Assembly: GCF_003206715.1 (NCBI RefSeq)
Contig: NZ_PZJU01000029.1
Span: 4,894 to 45,445 of the forward strand
From: Salinicola peritrichatus
GTDB lineage: Bacteria; Pseudomonadota; Gammaproteobacteria; Pseudomonadales; Halomonadaceae
Reading direction: 5' to 3'
DNA length: 40,552 nt
Shown piece after piece: positions 10,101 to 17,768 of the stretch. A program made the position numbers and the translations under genes. Below the pieces are notes generated by a model. It was not told the DNA's origin and ran no database searches. It worked only from the letters and a program-made list of their open reading frames with translations. The first letter of the stretch is position 1, and every line of letters begins with the position of its first letter.

Positions 10101-10381
10101 ATGCGGCGAAGATCGCCGCTCGCCAGCGTTTCCGTCCTATCGTCATGACCTCGCTGGCCTTCGTCGGCGGTACGCTGCCGTTGGCGCTTGCCACCGGGGC
10201 CAGTGCGGCCAGCCGCAATCAGATCGGTACCCCGGTGGTGGGGGGGATGATCTCGATCACGTTGCTGGCGACGGTGTTCGTGCCGGCAACCTACGTATTG
10301 ATCATGCGCATCACCCTGTGGCTGCAGTCGAAGTTCCGTCGTGCCTCGCATCACACGGAGGAGAACGCCGAATCCCACTGA
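7196..10381 (+). CDS. RND efflux permease, HAE1 family (AcrB/MexB/TtgB-like)
   Basis: This 1061-residue inner-membrane proton/drug antiporter is the usual length for HAE1 pumps. It opens with the conserved MNFSSVFIRRPIFATVVSVI. The proton-relay residues are present: the Asp pair D412-D413 in GIVVDDAIVVIENVER, the Lys in GLAAKNAILIVEFAEQ, and the Arg in RQRFRPIVMTSLAF. Twelve hydrophobic segments and two large periplasmic loops are apparent. It is translationally coupled to the adaptor (TGATG). It should expel hydrophobic or amphiphilic toxicants with a TolC-like channel encoded elsewhere. The gene is followed within 40 bp by a strong terminator, so the operon has two genes. Confidence 0.95.
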   Translation: MNFSSVFIRRPIFATVVSVIITLIGLMAMRTLPIEQYPSVVPPTISVSATYPGASAQTVSDTVAAVLAQEINGTEDMIYLTSSSSDSGQMSMSVYFNIGTDPQTAQINVNNRVQQALSQLPSEVQSQGVTVEQRSSSVLLFVAVTAEGGSDAYDSLYLTNYANINITDTLKQLPGVGQAEVLGSQEFAMRVWLNPDKLAQYDLTPAEVSSAIQAQNSVVAAGKLGAEPQSNPTPYTYTITTEGRYENVDQFRDIVLRTNPDGSSLRLSDVARIELGKNSYGIQGYVNNSPIAPIAIYLQPGANALDVAAEVKASMADLKTRFPPGLSYEIPYDTTLFIDASIESVEQTFIEALLLVAVIVFVFLQSWRSTLVAMSVVPISVVGTFAGMYLLDFSINLLSLFGMILAIGIVVDDAIVVIENVERIMEEDEEATPFSASLEAMKEVSGAVIATAFIMSAVFVPVGFMSGLTGQMYQQFAITIAISVAISAIVALSFTPAISAIFLKHQDRMKQSGFVRVIRKPFDWFNKLFDKITDLFMAITNFIIHQLWLVLVGLVAAGVFSWMIFAQLPAALLPSEDQGVALASVSLPAGSSVARTDAYVQELSQRLRDAVPGINYVVGIPGFDILSSSPNTSKGTVFVTMKPWEDRDITVDQLTQKIMQIGGQIQGGQTVAFNLPPIQGLSPTGGFTGYLQAFGGDTSQQLADAAGKVMQAAAERPELSGVFSSLDVNVPVYRAKVDIEKARSLGVDISDLNTTMASTFGSSFVNYFTRSSRNFQVYLQSEDDFRRNPEDLSKVYVRGGDGQRVPLSELVTLTRGKAPTVLQRYNTYPAAQFSGGPAPGYSSGQAVAAMQEVVADTLGVNYSMGWSGEAYQQVNVGTAATLALSFGVIMMFLILAAQYESWTLPLAVVSAVPFAFVGAILAVYLAGLSTSVYLQVGLLVVVGLAAKNAILIVEFAEQQRKHAGLSVVDAAKIAARQRFRPIVMTSLAFVGGTLPLALATGASAASRNQIGTPVVGGMISITLLATVFVPATYVLIMRITLWLQSKFRRASHHTEENAESH

Positions 10382-10418
10382 TGGTGCGACAATCTGACCA
10401 CTTTCGTGGTGATCTTGA

Positions 10419-10447
10419 GGCAACCCCGGGTCGGGGTTGCCTTTTTT
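10419..10447 (+). terminator. Rho-independent terminator of the RND operon
   Basis: A perfect 10-bp stem GGCAACCCCG / CGGGGTTGCC with a 3-nt loop (GGT) is followed directly by six T residues at 10442-10447. It starts 38 bp after the permease stop codon. It separates the efflux operon from the glycogen/trehalose operon. Confidence 0.93.
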
Positions 10448-10629
10448 CGTTGTGGCCCCTACGCGCCCCGGGCTGGCATGAAAAAGGCGCTTTGACGATC
10501 CGGTGACCATGCATATATCTTCTAGAAAAGTGTTTCTGCGGGTGACTCGCTGTGCGTGGAGCATATCCCACCCCGAATTGCCTTTCAGGATTTCGACAGC
10601 ACGTTCGTAGCCGGTGTCAATCGTCTTGA

Positions 10630-10672
10630 TTAACATCAGTTATGGCGGCTGTATCCTGTCCGAGCACAGGAT
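10630..10672 (+). promoter_or_regulatory. Candidate promoter and overlapping dyad for the glg/tre operon
   Basis: A sigma70-like pair, TTAACA (10630-10635) and TATCCT (10652-10657), is separated by 16 bp. A 7-bp dyad ATCCTGT-CCGAGC-ACAGGAT (10653-10659/10666-10672) overlaps the -10 box and the expected start site, as an operator would. This is the only candidate I see in the 279 bp between the terminator and glgA. The matches to consensus are moderate, so the assignment is tentative. Confidence 0.35.
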
Positions 10673-10677
10673 CATGA

Positions 10678-10709
10678 TTCGGTACCGGCCAATCAAGATC
10701 GATACCGAA
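10678..10709 (+). promoter_or_regulatory. Leader hairpin just upstream of glgA ribosome binding site
   Basis: The arms TTCGGTA (10678-10684) and TACCGAA (10703-10709) are perfect complements around an 18-nt loop. The right arm ends 5 nt before the AGGGGG Shine-Dalgarno at 10715-10720. If transcribed from the candidate promoter, it would sit in the 5' leader close to the ribosome binding site. A regulatory role is conjecture. Confidence 0.3.
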
Positions 10710-10726
10710 CGTTCAGGGGGCTGAAC

Positions 10727-12328
10727 ATGACGTATGCCGCGGTCCAGGGAAGACAGGTTCATACCACCGAGAAACGCGGTGGACGTGATCATTTCGTTGC
10801 CGCGCCGGGTTTGTCGCGGCGAGATGCGGATAGCGTGCTGCCCCGCCTGAGGCCCGCCGCACCGTCGATTCGGCGGCGGGTGCTGTTCGTGACCACTGAA
10901 ATTGCCGACTTCATCAAGGCCGGTGGGCTGGGAGACGTCTCCGCTGCACTGCCGCGCGCCCTCAAACCCAATTACGACGTTCGGGTGCTGATGCCCGGTT
11001 ATCGCCAATTACTGACGGCGGGACGTCCCATCGTCAGTGTGGCCAAGTTGCCGGCGCGGTATGATCTGCCCGCCTGCGAGATTGGGCGTCTTCTCTGCGA
11101 GGATGGCCTGATTGTCTACGTCGTGCTCTGTCCGGAGCTCTACGACCGGGATGGTAACGCCTACGGTGACGAACTGGGGGTGGGCTGGCCCGACAACGAT
11201 ATCCGCTTTGCGCGTCTGGCGATGGCGGCCGCCGAGATCGTCAATGACGCGACCCTGCTCGACTGGCAGGTCGATCTGCTGCATCTCAACGACTGGGCGA
11301 CCGGGCTGGCAGCCGGTTATATGCGCTGGTTGGGGCGGCGCTACGTGCCGTCGGTCTATACCATCCATAACCTGGCTTATCAGGGGGTGTTCCCCGCCGA
11401 GCGAATGACGGCCCTCGGCATTCCTCCGTCGGCATTCCAAATTGACGGTGTCGAATTTCACGGCCAGCTCTCCTTCATGAAAGCCGGTCTCTCCTATGCC
11501 TCCCATATCACTACGGTAAGCAACAATTACGCCGACGAGATCACCACGCCGGCTTTCGGTTGCGGCCTCGAGGGGCTGCTCAAGAGGCGTGCTCTCGAGG
11601 GGCGTCTGAGTGGCTTGCTCAACGGCATCGATGACCGCTGGGACCCGCGCAACGATCCCCATCTGGCGCCGAATTTCGGTATCAACGATTGGCATGGCAA
11701 GCGCGCCAACACGCAACGGGTGCGGCGAATGTTCGGCCTCGATCCCAGCAGCGGTCCGCTGTTTGCCGTGGTGTCGCGGCTGGTCGCCCAAAAGGGGCTC
11801 GATCTCACCGCCGAGGTTGCCGAAACCATCGTTCACGCCGGTGGGCAGCTGGTGGTCATCGGCCGGGGCGAATATGCGATCGAGCAATCCCTGGTCGAGA
11901 TGGCGGCTCGCTATCCGGGGCATGTGGGGGTGAATATCGGCTTCGACGAGGGGGAAGCGCGCCAGATCTATGCCGGCAGCGATTTCCTGCTGATGCCTTC
12001 GCGCTTCGAGCCGTGCGGGCTCAGCCAGCTTTACGCCCAGCGCTTCGGCTCGCTGCCGGTGGCGCATCGTACCGGTGGCCTGGCGGATACCATTCAGGAC
12101 GGCATCAACGGCTTGCTATTCGACGACATGAGTCTCGATAGCTATCGCGCCACCGTGCTGAGAGCCTTCGATCTCTTTCATGCCACGGACCTGTTTTACG
12201 CCATGCGACGGGCGGCCATGGCGGGACGTTTGCACTGGCGTCAGGCGGTCATACCCTATCGCCGGCTTTATGCGGACCTACTAACGGAGACGACGATCCG
12301 GGCTGGCGATGTCGTCGAATCACGATGA
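10727..12328 (+). CDS. glgA: Glycogen (starch) synthase, GT5
   Basis: GlgA transfers glucose from ADP-glucose to the growing alpha-1,4-glucan. The ADP-glucose-binding motif KAGGLGDV is at residues 64-71, and the C-terminal nucleotide-binding segment FEPCGLSQLYAQRFGSLPVA with HRTGGLADTI is intact. At 533 residues it exceeds the usual ~480 because of a ~50-residue N-terminal extension rich in Arg and Gly before RRRVLFVTTEIADF. ATG 10727 has a good ribosome binding site (AGGGGG, spacing 6), so the extension appears real. It is the first gene of the operon and overlaps the next gene by 4 bp (ATGA). No glgC is present in the window, so ADP-glucose must be made by a gene elsewhere. Confidence 0.95.
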   Translation: MTYAAVQGRQVHTTEKRGGRDHFVAAPGLSRRDADSVLPRLRPAAPSIRRRVLFVTTEIADFIKAGGLGDVSAALPRALKPNYDVRVLMPGYRQLLTAGRPIVSVAKLPARYDLPACEIGRLLCEDGLIVYVVLCPELYDRDGNAYGDELGVGWPDNDIRFARLAMAAAEIVNDATLLDWQVDLLHLNDWATGLAAGYMRWLGRRYVPSVYTIHNLAYQGVFPAERMTALGIPPSAFQIDGVEFHGQLSFMKAGLSYASHITTVSNNYADEITTPAFGCGLEGLLKRRALEGRLSGLLNGIDDRWDPRNDPHLAPNFGINDWHGKRANTQRVRRMFGLDPSSGPLFAVVSRLVAQKGLDLTAEVAETIVHAGGQLVVIGRGEYAIEQSLVEMAARYPGHVGVNIGFDEGEARQIYAGSDFLLMPSRFEPCGLSQLYAQRFGSLPVAHRTGGLADTIQDGINGLLFDDMSLDSYRATVLRAFDLFHATDLFYAMRRAAMAGRLHWRQAVIPYRRLYADLLTETTIRAGDVVESR

Positions 12329-13671
12329 ACGCGCCGCAGGCCGCTGCCAACCGTCCGCTGTCCAAGGCATGGCAACCGCCGGGTCGGGTAAGCCTGGACG
12401 GCCTCCGGCGGATGTTCTCCATGGAGGCCGCGGCGATGTCGAGCGCGATGCCGGGAGACAGTGACGCGGATGGCGGACGCACCTGGTCATGGGATGACGG
12501 TGACTGGATGCGGGCGCGCGACGCACGCCATACCGGGGAAATGCCGCTGTCGCTCTACCGGCTCGATGCCGCCGACTGGTTTCACTCCCGGTTCACCCAG
12601 CCATTGGACTGGAACCAGCTGGCCCAGGAACTCGTGCCCTATGTCGCCGATCTGGGCTTCACCCATATCGCGCTCGATGACGCGTTGCTCGCGCAGCCCT
12701 TCGCCGTTATCTGTCGGTTCGTCGAGACCTGCCATGTCGCGGGTGTCGGCGTCGTGGTCGCGGCCCATGCACGGCGGGCCGCCACCGATCCGTCGCTGAT
12801 CGACTGCTGCGGTCGTTGCCATATCGATGGTATCGAAGAGCACAATGATAGCGGTACTCCGGTCCGGTGCCGGCTGTTCGTCAATGGTGACCTCGACACA
12901 GCGGTGGTGCTCTCCTGCCGTCCGCGCTGGAATGAGATGTATCCGCGCTATCTCGCCTCGTCACCGGCGGAGCGCTCCCTGATCCATGCGGACTGGGTTC
13001 ATGCATTGACACCGGTCGAGACGGACCGGGGCGTGCTCGATCTCATGCCTCGCGGGCTGGCGGCGATCGGGCAGTGGCGGTTGCCGGTTGACGGCGATGG
13101 CTGGCAGCGATTCGCGGCGCTGCGGGCCTTGCTCGCCCTCATGTGGGCACTGCCGGGCGACAAATGGCTGGCGATGGGGATCGAACTCGGCCAGGTTCTG
13201 GCCGAGCCGTTCGAGGAGTCGATGCGCTGGCCGCTGCTGTTCGAGAGCCAGCACGCCGGCCTGTTGCGGCAGGTCGCCGATCTCAACCGACTCTACGTCA
13301 ACGAGCCGGCGCTGCAAGTTCGCGACGATGAACGTCACGGCTTCCAGTGGCTGGTCGCAGACGACAGCGACAATAGCGTGGTGGTCTTCATACGCCTCGC
13401 CGAAAGCGGTCACGCCAGTCTCATCTGTATCAGCAACTTCCAGGCCCGGGTCCACCACGGGTATCGCCTGGGCGTTCCGGCAGCGGGACGTTGGCGCGAA
13501 ATCTTCAACAGCGACAGCGTCTTCTACGCGGGCAGCAACGTCGGCAACGGGCATAGCGTGATGACCGCGCCGGTGCCCAGTCATGCCTGGCCTCAGTCGC
13601 TGACGCTGACGGTGCCGCCCATGGCCACGCTCTTTCTGCGCCACGAAGTCTGGTACGGGGATTCACCATGA
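12325..13671 (+). CDS. Catalytically dead GlgB-like protein (degenerate branching-enzyme paralogue)
   Basis: A 448-residue protein that aligns by eye with the GlgB at 23263-25524 but is about 300 residues shorter. Matching blocks in order (this protein / GlgB) are: WDDGDWMRARDARHTG / [31 protein letters not shown] / [35 protein letters not shown] / [38 protein letters not shown] / [24 protein letters not shown] / SANSVF; and the C-terminal beta domain YRLGVPAAGRWREIFNSDS / [19 protein letters not shown]. The N-terminal CBM48-like region is missing. The catalytic motifs of GH13 (DGLRVDA nucleophile, AEES acid/base, SHDE) have no counterpart, so it should not be an active branching enzyme. The frame is intact with 4-bp overlaps on both sides, suggesting a maintained gene. 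A scaffold or glucan-binding role is inference. Confidence 0.8.
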   Translation: MNAPQAAANRPLSKAWQPPGRVSLDGLRRMFSMEAAAMSSAMPGDSDADGGRTWSWDDGDWMRARDARHTGEMPLSLYRLDAADWFHSRFTQPLDWNQLAQELVPYVADLGFTHIALDDALLAQPFAVICRFVETCHVAGVGVVVAAHARRAATDPSLIDCCGRCHIDGIEEHNDSGTPVRCRLFVNGDLDTAVVLSCRPRWNEMYPRYLASSPAERSLIHADWVHALTPVETDRGVLDLMPRGLAAIGQWRLPVDGDGWQRFAALRALLALMWALPGDKWLAMGIELGQVLAEPFEESMRWPLLFESQHAGLLRQVADLNRLYVNEPALQVRDDERHGFQWLVADDSDNSVVVFIRLAESGHASLICISNFQARVHHGYRLGVPAAGRWREIFNSDSVFYAGSNVGNGHSVMTAPVPSHAWPQSLTLTVPPMATLFLRHEVWYGDSP

Positions 13672-15572
13672 GCGCTTCCCGGACGCCGCCCGAGAACCGC
13701 CCCGGCGAGCCCGGCTGCGTGCCGAGCCATGCTCCTCGGTATGGCGCCTCACTCGGGGCGGATGGGCGTACCCGCTTCCGTTTGTGGGCGCCGAGTGCCG
13801 AGCGTGTCGATCTGGAGTGCGAGGGCATGCCCGCGCAGGCCATGATGCGCGCCGACGATGGGGATTTCGTCGCTGAGATCGCCTGTCCCGGTGGTACCGC
13901 GTACCGCTACCGGGTTTTCGTCGCGGGCGACGAGCAGGGGCTGGCGGTGCCGGATCCCGCATCGAAGGCGTTGCAGGGCGGCGTCGACGGCAATTCCCTG
14001 GTGGTCGATCCCCAACGCTACGTCTGGCGCCATGAAGCGTGGCGCGGGCGGCCCTGGATCGAGACGGTCGTCTACGAAGTCCACCTGGGTGCCTGCGGCG
14101 GCATCGGGGGGCTGATCCGGCGACTGCCGGCGCTCGTCGAATTGGGTATCACCGCCATCGAACTGATGCCGATCGCCGAATGTCCCGGTCGTCGCAACTG
14201 GGGCTACGACGGCGTTCAGCCCTATGCCGTTGCGTCCTATTACGGCGCGCCGGACGAGCTCAAGGCACTCATCGACACGGTGCACGGCCACGGCCTGATG
14301 ATCTTCCTCGACGTGGTCTACAACCACTTCGGCCCCGACGGCAATTTCCTGCCCCGCTATGCCGAGGCTTTCTTTCGCGACGACATCGAGACGCCATGGG
14401 GCGGGGCAATCGATTTCCGCCGGCCGCAGGTGCGTCGCTTCTTCATCGACAATGCCCTGATGTGGCTGCTCGAATACCGTTTCGATGGGCTGCGCTTCGA
14501 TGCCGTACACGCGATCAGCGAGCGCGACTTCCTGGTCGAGCTGGGGCAGACCCTGCGCGAGCGGGTGGGAAGCTGGCGCCATTGCCACCTGATTCTGGAG
14601 AACGAACACAATCAAGCCAGCCTGCTGGGTCCGGCTGGCTTCGATGCGCAGTGGGCGGACGATTGGCACAACGTGATGCACGTGCTGCTGACCGGCGAGC
14701 GCGACGGCTACTACGGCGACTTCGTCGAACGGGCGACCGACAAGCTGGCCACGGTGTTGGCCGAAGGATTCATTTTCCAGGGCCAGCCGTCGCGCAAGGG
14801 CGAGGCGCGCGGCGAGCCGAGCGGCCATCTGCCACCGACCGCCTTCGTCAATTTCCTGCAGAACCACGACCAGATCGGCAATCGCGCGCTGGGCGAGCGG
14901 CTGAGTCGACTCGCCGATCCCGAGGCGCTGGATGCCGCCACGCTGCTGCTGCTGCTGTCGCCCAACATTCCGCTGCTGTTCATGGGCGAGGAGTGGGGAT
15001 CGAAGCGGCCATTCCTGTTCTTCACCGATCATCGCGACGAGCTTGCCGACGCCGTACGCGAAGGGCGCCGGCGCGAATTCGCCGAGTTCGGTGCGTTCAA
15101 GGATCCGGCCCAGCGCGAACGGATTCCCGATCCCAACGCGCCGGCGACCTTCGAGGCCTCGGTCCTCGACGACGCGGAAGCCGCCGCGCCACGGCATCGG
15201 ACGCACCGCGAGCGTTTTCGCCAGTGGCTGACGCTCCGGCACGAGCAGATCGTGCCCCGGTTGGCCGGTGCGCGTGCCTTGCGGGCCGTGGTGCTGGCCG
15301 ACAGCGCCGTCGAGGCCCGCTGGTCCCTGGGCGACGGCGCGACCTTGAACATCGCGATCAACCTCTCCGACGACGCGGTGCCCCTGACGGTATCCGAGCG
15401 GACCACGTTTCAGACCGAACTTAGGGTCGGTTCCCGCGACGGCGTGCTCGAGGCACTGGCGGCCGGCGAGTTGCCGCCCCGCAGCGCCGCCGTCTGGATC
15501 ACGCCCCTATCCATGTCTCCGTCTCCGACCGTGACCTCCACCACAGCCACAGCGGGAGCGACGCCACGATGA
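13668..15572 (+). CDS. treZ: Malto-oligosyltrehalose trehalohydrolase
   Basis: TreZ (GH13) releases trehalose from maltooligosyl-trehalose made by TreY. The 634-residue protein has an N-terminal CBM48-like domain (GASLGADGRTRFRLWAPSAE). The catalytic barrel follows, with GLRFDAVHAI (nucleophile Asp278), ILENEHNQ (acid/base Glu311) and NFLQNHDQIGNRALGERL carrying the transition-state His-Asp. MFMGEE-type substrate-site residues appear as LLFMGEEWGS. It is cytoplasmic, with no signal peptide. It overlaps its upstream and downstream neighbours by 4 bp each. The C-terminal ~20 residues (SPTVTSTTATAGA) are a Ser/Thr-rich tail unlike the rest. Confidence 0.95.
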   Translation: MSASRTPPENRPGEPGCVPSHAPRYGASLGADGRTRFRLWAPSAERVDLECEGMPAQAMMRADDGDFVAEIACPGGTAYRYRVFVAGDEQGLAVPDPASKALQGGVDGNSLVVDPQRYVWRHEAWRGRPWIETVVYEVHLGACGGIGGLIRRLPALVELGITAIELMPIAECPGRRNWGYDGVQPYAVASYYGAPDELKALIDTVHGHGLMIFLDVVYNHFGPDGNFLPRYAEAFFRDDIETPWGGAIDFRRPQVRRFFIDNALMWLLEYRFDGLRFDAVHAISERDFLVELGQTLRERVGSWRHCHLILENEHNQASLLGPAGFDAQWADDWHNVMHVLLTGERDGYYGDFVERATDKLATVLAEGFIFQGQPSRKGEARGEPSGHLPPTAFVNFLQNHDQIGNRALGERLSRLADPEALDAATLLLLLSPNIPLLFMGEEWGSKRPFLFFTDHRDELADAVREGRRREFAEFGAFKDPAQRERIPDPNAPATFEASVLDDAEAAAPRHRTHRERFRQWLTLRHEQIVPRLAGARALRAVVLADSAVEARWSLGDGATLNIAINLSDDAVPLTVSERTTFQTELRVGSRDGVLEALAAGELPPRSAAVWITPLSMSPSPTVTSTTATAGATPR

Positions 15573-17728
15573 GCGGCTCTGCCATGACCGAAGAAGGGAT
15601 TGCCGTGCTGCAGGAGCTGGCCGAAGCCGTCGGCCTGCTGTTGGAATGGACGGGGAGCGACGGCCAGCCAAAGACACTGCCCGTCGAGCGTCAGCGTGCC
15701 ATGCTCGAACGGCTCGGCTGGCCGGCCGCCGATGAGGCCCAGGCCGCGGAAAGCCTGGCGCGATGGCGTGAGCGTGCCGGACCCTATACATGCCAGCAGT
15801 TGCCGCCGCTGCTGATCGCCGACCGGGACATCGCCTACTCGATACCGGCCGAGGGGGCGGCTGGCATGAGTTTCACGCTGCACCTCGAAAATGGCGAGAC
15901 GCTGGATGGCCATCTCGATGACTGGGGTTGCCTGCCGCCGCTCGAGACCTGCGGTTACCATAGCCTGACGCTGCTGAGCGAGCGCGGCGACGAGTGCGCC
16001 ACCCGCACGCTCGCCGTCGCGCCCGAGCGCTGCTTTTCGCCGTCCGACCTCGGCGGCGACGGGCCGCCAGCCACCAGAGCACAATCCACCCGCCTGTGGG
16101 GCGTCTCGGCGCAGCTATACGGGCTGCGGCGCGAGGGCGACGCCGGCATCGGCGATCTCCAGGCACTCGACGAGCTGTGCCTGACGCTGGCCGAGGCGGG
16201 GGCCGATGCCGTCGCCATCAGTCCCATGCATGCCCTGTTCGGTGCCAGTCCTAAGCATTTCAGTCCCTATTCGCCATCGAGCCGCCTGTTCTACAACGTC
16301 TGGCATGCCGCGCCGGAGTGCCTGTTCGACGCCGAAACCCTCGCGCGCGCGCGGGAGCCGTTTGTGGATGCGATGGCGCTTCAGGGGCAGCAGACGCTGA
16401 TCGACTGGCCGGCCAGCGTGCGTCTCAAGCTGTCGATGCTGGAGCGTCTGTTCCTGCACGTGCAGCGAGACGACAGCGCACTGGCCTGGCGCTCCCGCTT
16501 CGTCGCCTTTCGCCGCGATGGCGGCGAAGCACTGGAGCGCCACTGCCGTTTCGAAGTGTTGCAGGCGCATGCCGACGAGATCGACTGGCGGCAATGGCCG
16601 GAGGCGTGGCGCGATCCGCATAGCGCCGAGGTCGAGGCGTTCGCCGAACAGCACCGGGAAGCGGTCACCTTCGCCGCCTTTCTGCAGTGGCTGATGGCGG
16701 CGGGGCTCGGCAACGTGCAGACCCACGCGCGGGAGGCCGGCATGAGGATCGGCCTGATCGCCGACCTTGCCGTGGGCGTCGATCCCCGCGGCAGCCAGGC
16801 CTGGAGTTTCCCGCAGGAACTATTGACGCAGTTCAGCGTCGGTGCGCCGCCCGATGCGTTCAATGCCAAAGGCCAGAACTGGGGCGTCGCCGCCTTTTCG
16901 CCGTTGGGCCTGGTGGAGTCGGGATATCGCGGTTTCCTGGCGATGCTGCGTGCCGGTTTCGCCCACGCCGGCGGCTTGCGCATCGATCATATCCTGGGAT
17001 TCTCGAGGCTGTGGCTGGTGCCGCAGGGGAAATCCGCCGAGGAAGGCGCCTATCTGCGTTATCCCCTCGACGACATGCTGCGCTTGGTCGCGCTCGAATC
17101 CTGGCGTCATCGCGCCATCGTGATCGGCGAGGATCTCGGCACCGTCGAGGACGGCCTGCGCGAGCAACTGGCCAGTCGTGGCGTGCTCGGCATGAGCGTG
17201 ATGTGGTTCGAGCGCGACGGCGAAGCGTTTCTGCCCGCCGCGCGCTGGCGGCGCGCCACGCTGGCGACCACCAGCACTCACGATCTGCCCACGGTCGCCG
17301 GCTGGTGGCGGGGAAACGACCTGCGCTGGCGTCAGCGACTCGATCTGCTGACGGCGGATGAAACGCCGGCCGGGCTCAATGAGTCGCGGCGCCGGGATCG
17401 TCGGCGCCTGGCCGAGGTCTGCGGACTGGATGTCGTTGCCGATGACGATGGCATCAGCGGCGATGCGCTCGACGTCGAGGACGTCGTCGATGCCGTGCTC
17501 GCCTTCGTCGCTTCGACGCCGACGCCGTTGGCGCTACTGCCGCTGGAGGACATTCTGGGGCTCGAGGAGCAGCCCAATCTGCCCGGTACGCTCGACGAGC
17601 ATCCCAACTGGCGCCAGCGGTTACCGATACCGGTGTCGCAACTGCTGGCGCAATCGGCCGTACGCCGGCGGCTCGAGCGAATTGCGGCCACTCGACGGGC
17701 AGCCTCGAGCTGGGGTGGCAAGTCATGA
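15569..17728 (+). CDS. malQ: 4-alpha-glucanotransferase (amylomaltase, GH77)
   Basis: MalQ transfers maltosyl/dextrinyl groups between glucans, recycling the short chains that TreY/TreZ and debranching leave behind. The protein has 719 residues, like E. coli MalQ (694). Signatures: SPMHALFGASPKHFSPYSPSS in the acceptor region, the nucleophile Asp473 in GLRIDHILGFSRLWLVP, acid/base Glu521 in VIGEDLGTV, and STHDLPTVAGWW with the third Asp. The N-terminal ~150 residues form the bacterial MalQ extension. It is coupled by ATGA to treZ. Two seven-codon open frames lie between its stop and treY. It sits between treZ and treY, the order I also recall from Pseudomonas clusters. Confidence 0.95.
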   Translation: MSGSAMTEEGIAVLQELAEAVGLLLEWTGSDGQPKTLPVERQRAMLERLGWPAADEAQAAESLARWRERAGPYTCQQLPPLLIADRDIAYSIPAEGAAGMSFTLHLENGETLDGHLDDWGCLPPLETCGYHSLTLLSERGDECATRTLAVAPERCFSPSDLGGDGPPATRAQSTRLWGVSAQLYGLRREGDAGIGDLQALDELCLTLAEAGADAVAISPMHALFGASPKHFSPYSPSSRLFYNVWHAAPECLFDAETLARAREPFVDAMALQGQQTLIDWPASVRLKLSMLERLFLHVQRDDSALAWRSRFVAFRRDGGEALERHCRFEVLQAHADEIDWRQWPEAWRDPHSAEVEAFAEQHREAVTFAAFLQWLMAAGLGNVQTHAREAGMRIGLIADLAVGVDPRGSQAWSFPQELLTQFSVGAPPDAFNAKGQNWGVAAFSPLGLVESGYRGFLAMLRAGFAHAGGLRIDHILGFSRLWLVPQGKSAEEGAYLRYPLDDMLRLVALESWRHRAIVIGEDLGTVEDGLREQLASRGVLGMSVMWFERDGEAFLPAARWRRATLATTSTHDLPTVAGWWRGNDLRWRQRLDLLTADETPAGLNESRRRDRRRLAEVCGLDVVADDDGISGDALDVEDVVDAVLAFVASTPTPLALLPLEDILGLEEQPNLPGTLDEHPNWRQRLPIPVSQLLAQSAVRRRLERIAATRRAASSWGGKS

Positions 17729-17768
17729 GTCAGGACGCACAGCCATGAGCGGAGGTGAAAGGTTGTGA
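17725..17768 (+). other. Pair of 7-codon mini-ORFs linking malQ and treY
   Basis: Three start codons fall exactly 20 bp apart: ATG 17725, ATG 17745 and GTG 17765 (treY). The first overlaps the malQ stop (ATGA). Its own frame (MSQDAQP) stops at 17746-17748, overlapping the second ATG. That frame (MSGGERL) stops at 17766-17768, overlapping the treY GTG. The sequence is certain, but function as a translational relay is conjecture. The treY Shine-Dalgarno GGAGGTG (17751-17757) lies inside the second frame. Confidence 0.3.

Noticed and set aside
12325-13671. Calling the GlgB-like gene a pseudogene
   Set aside because: The frame is uninterrupted, codon use matches its neighbours, and stop/start overlaps on both sides are kept; a retained non-catalytic protein fits better.
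13749-15242. 497-codon minus-strand frame across treZ
   Set aside because: Antisense shadow of treZ, whose catalytic motifs are all in the plus-strand frame.
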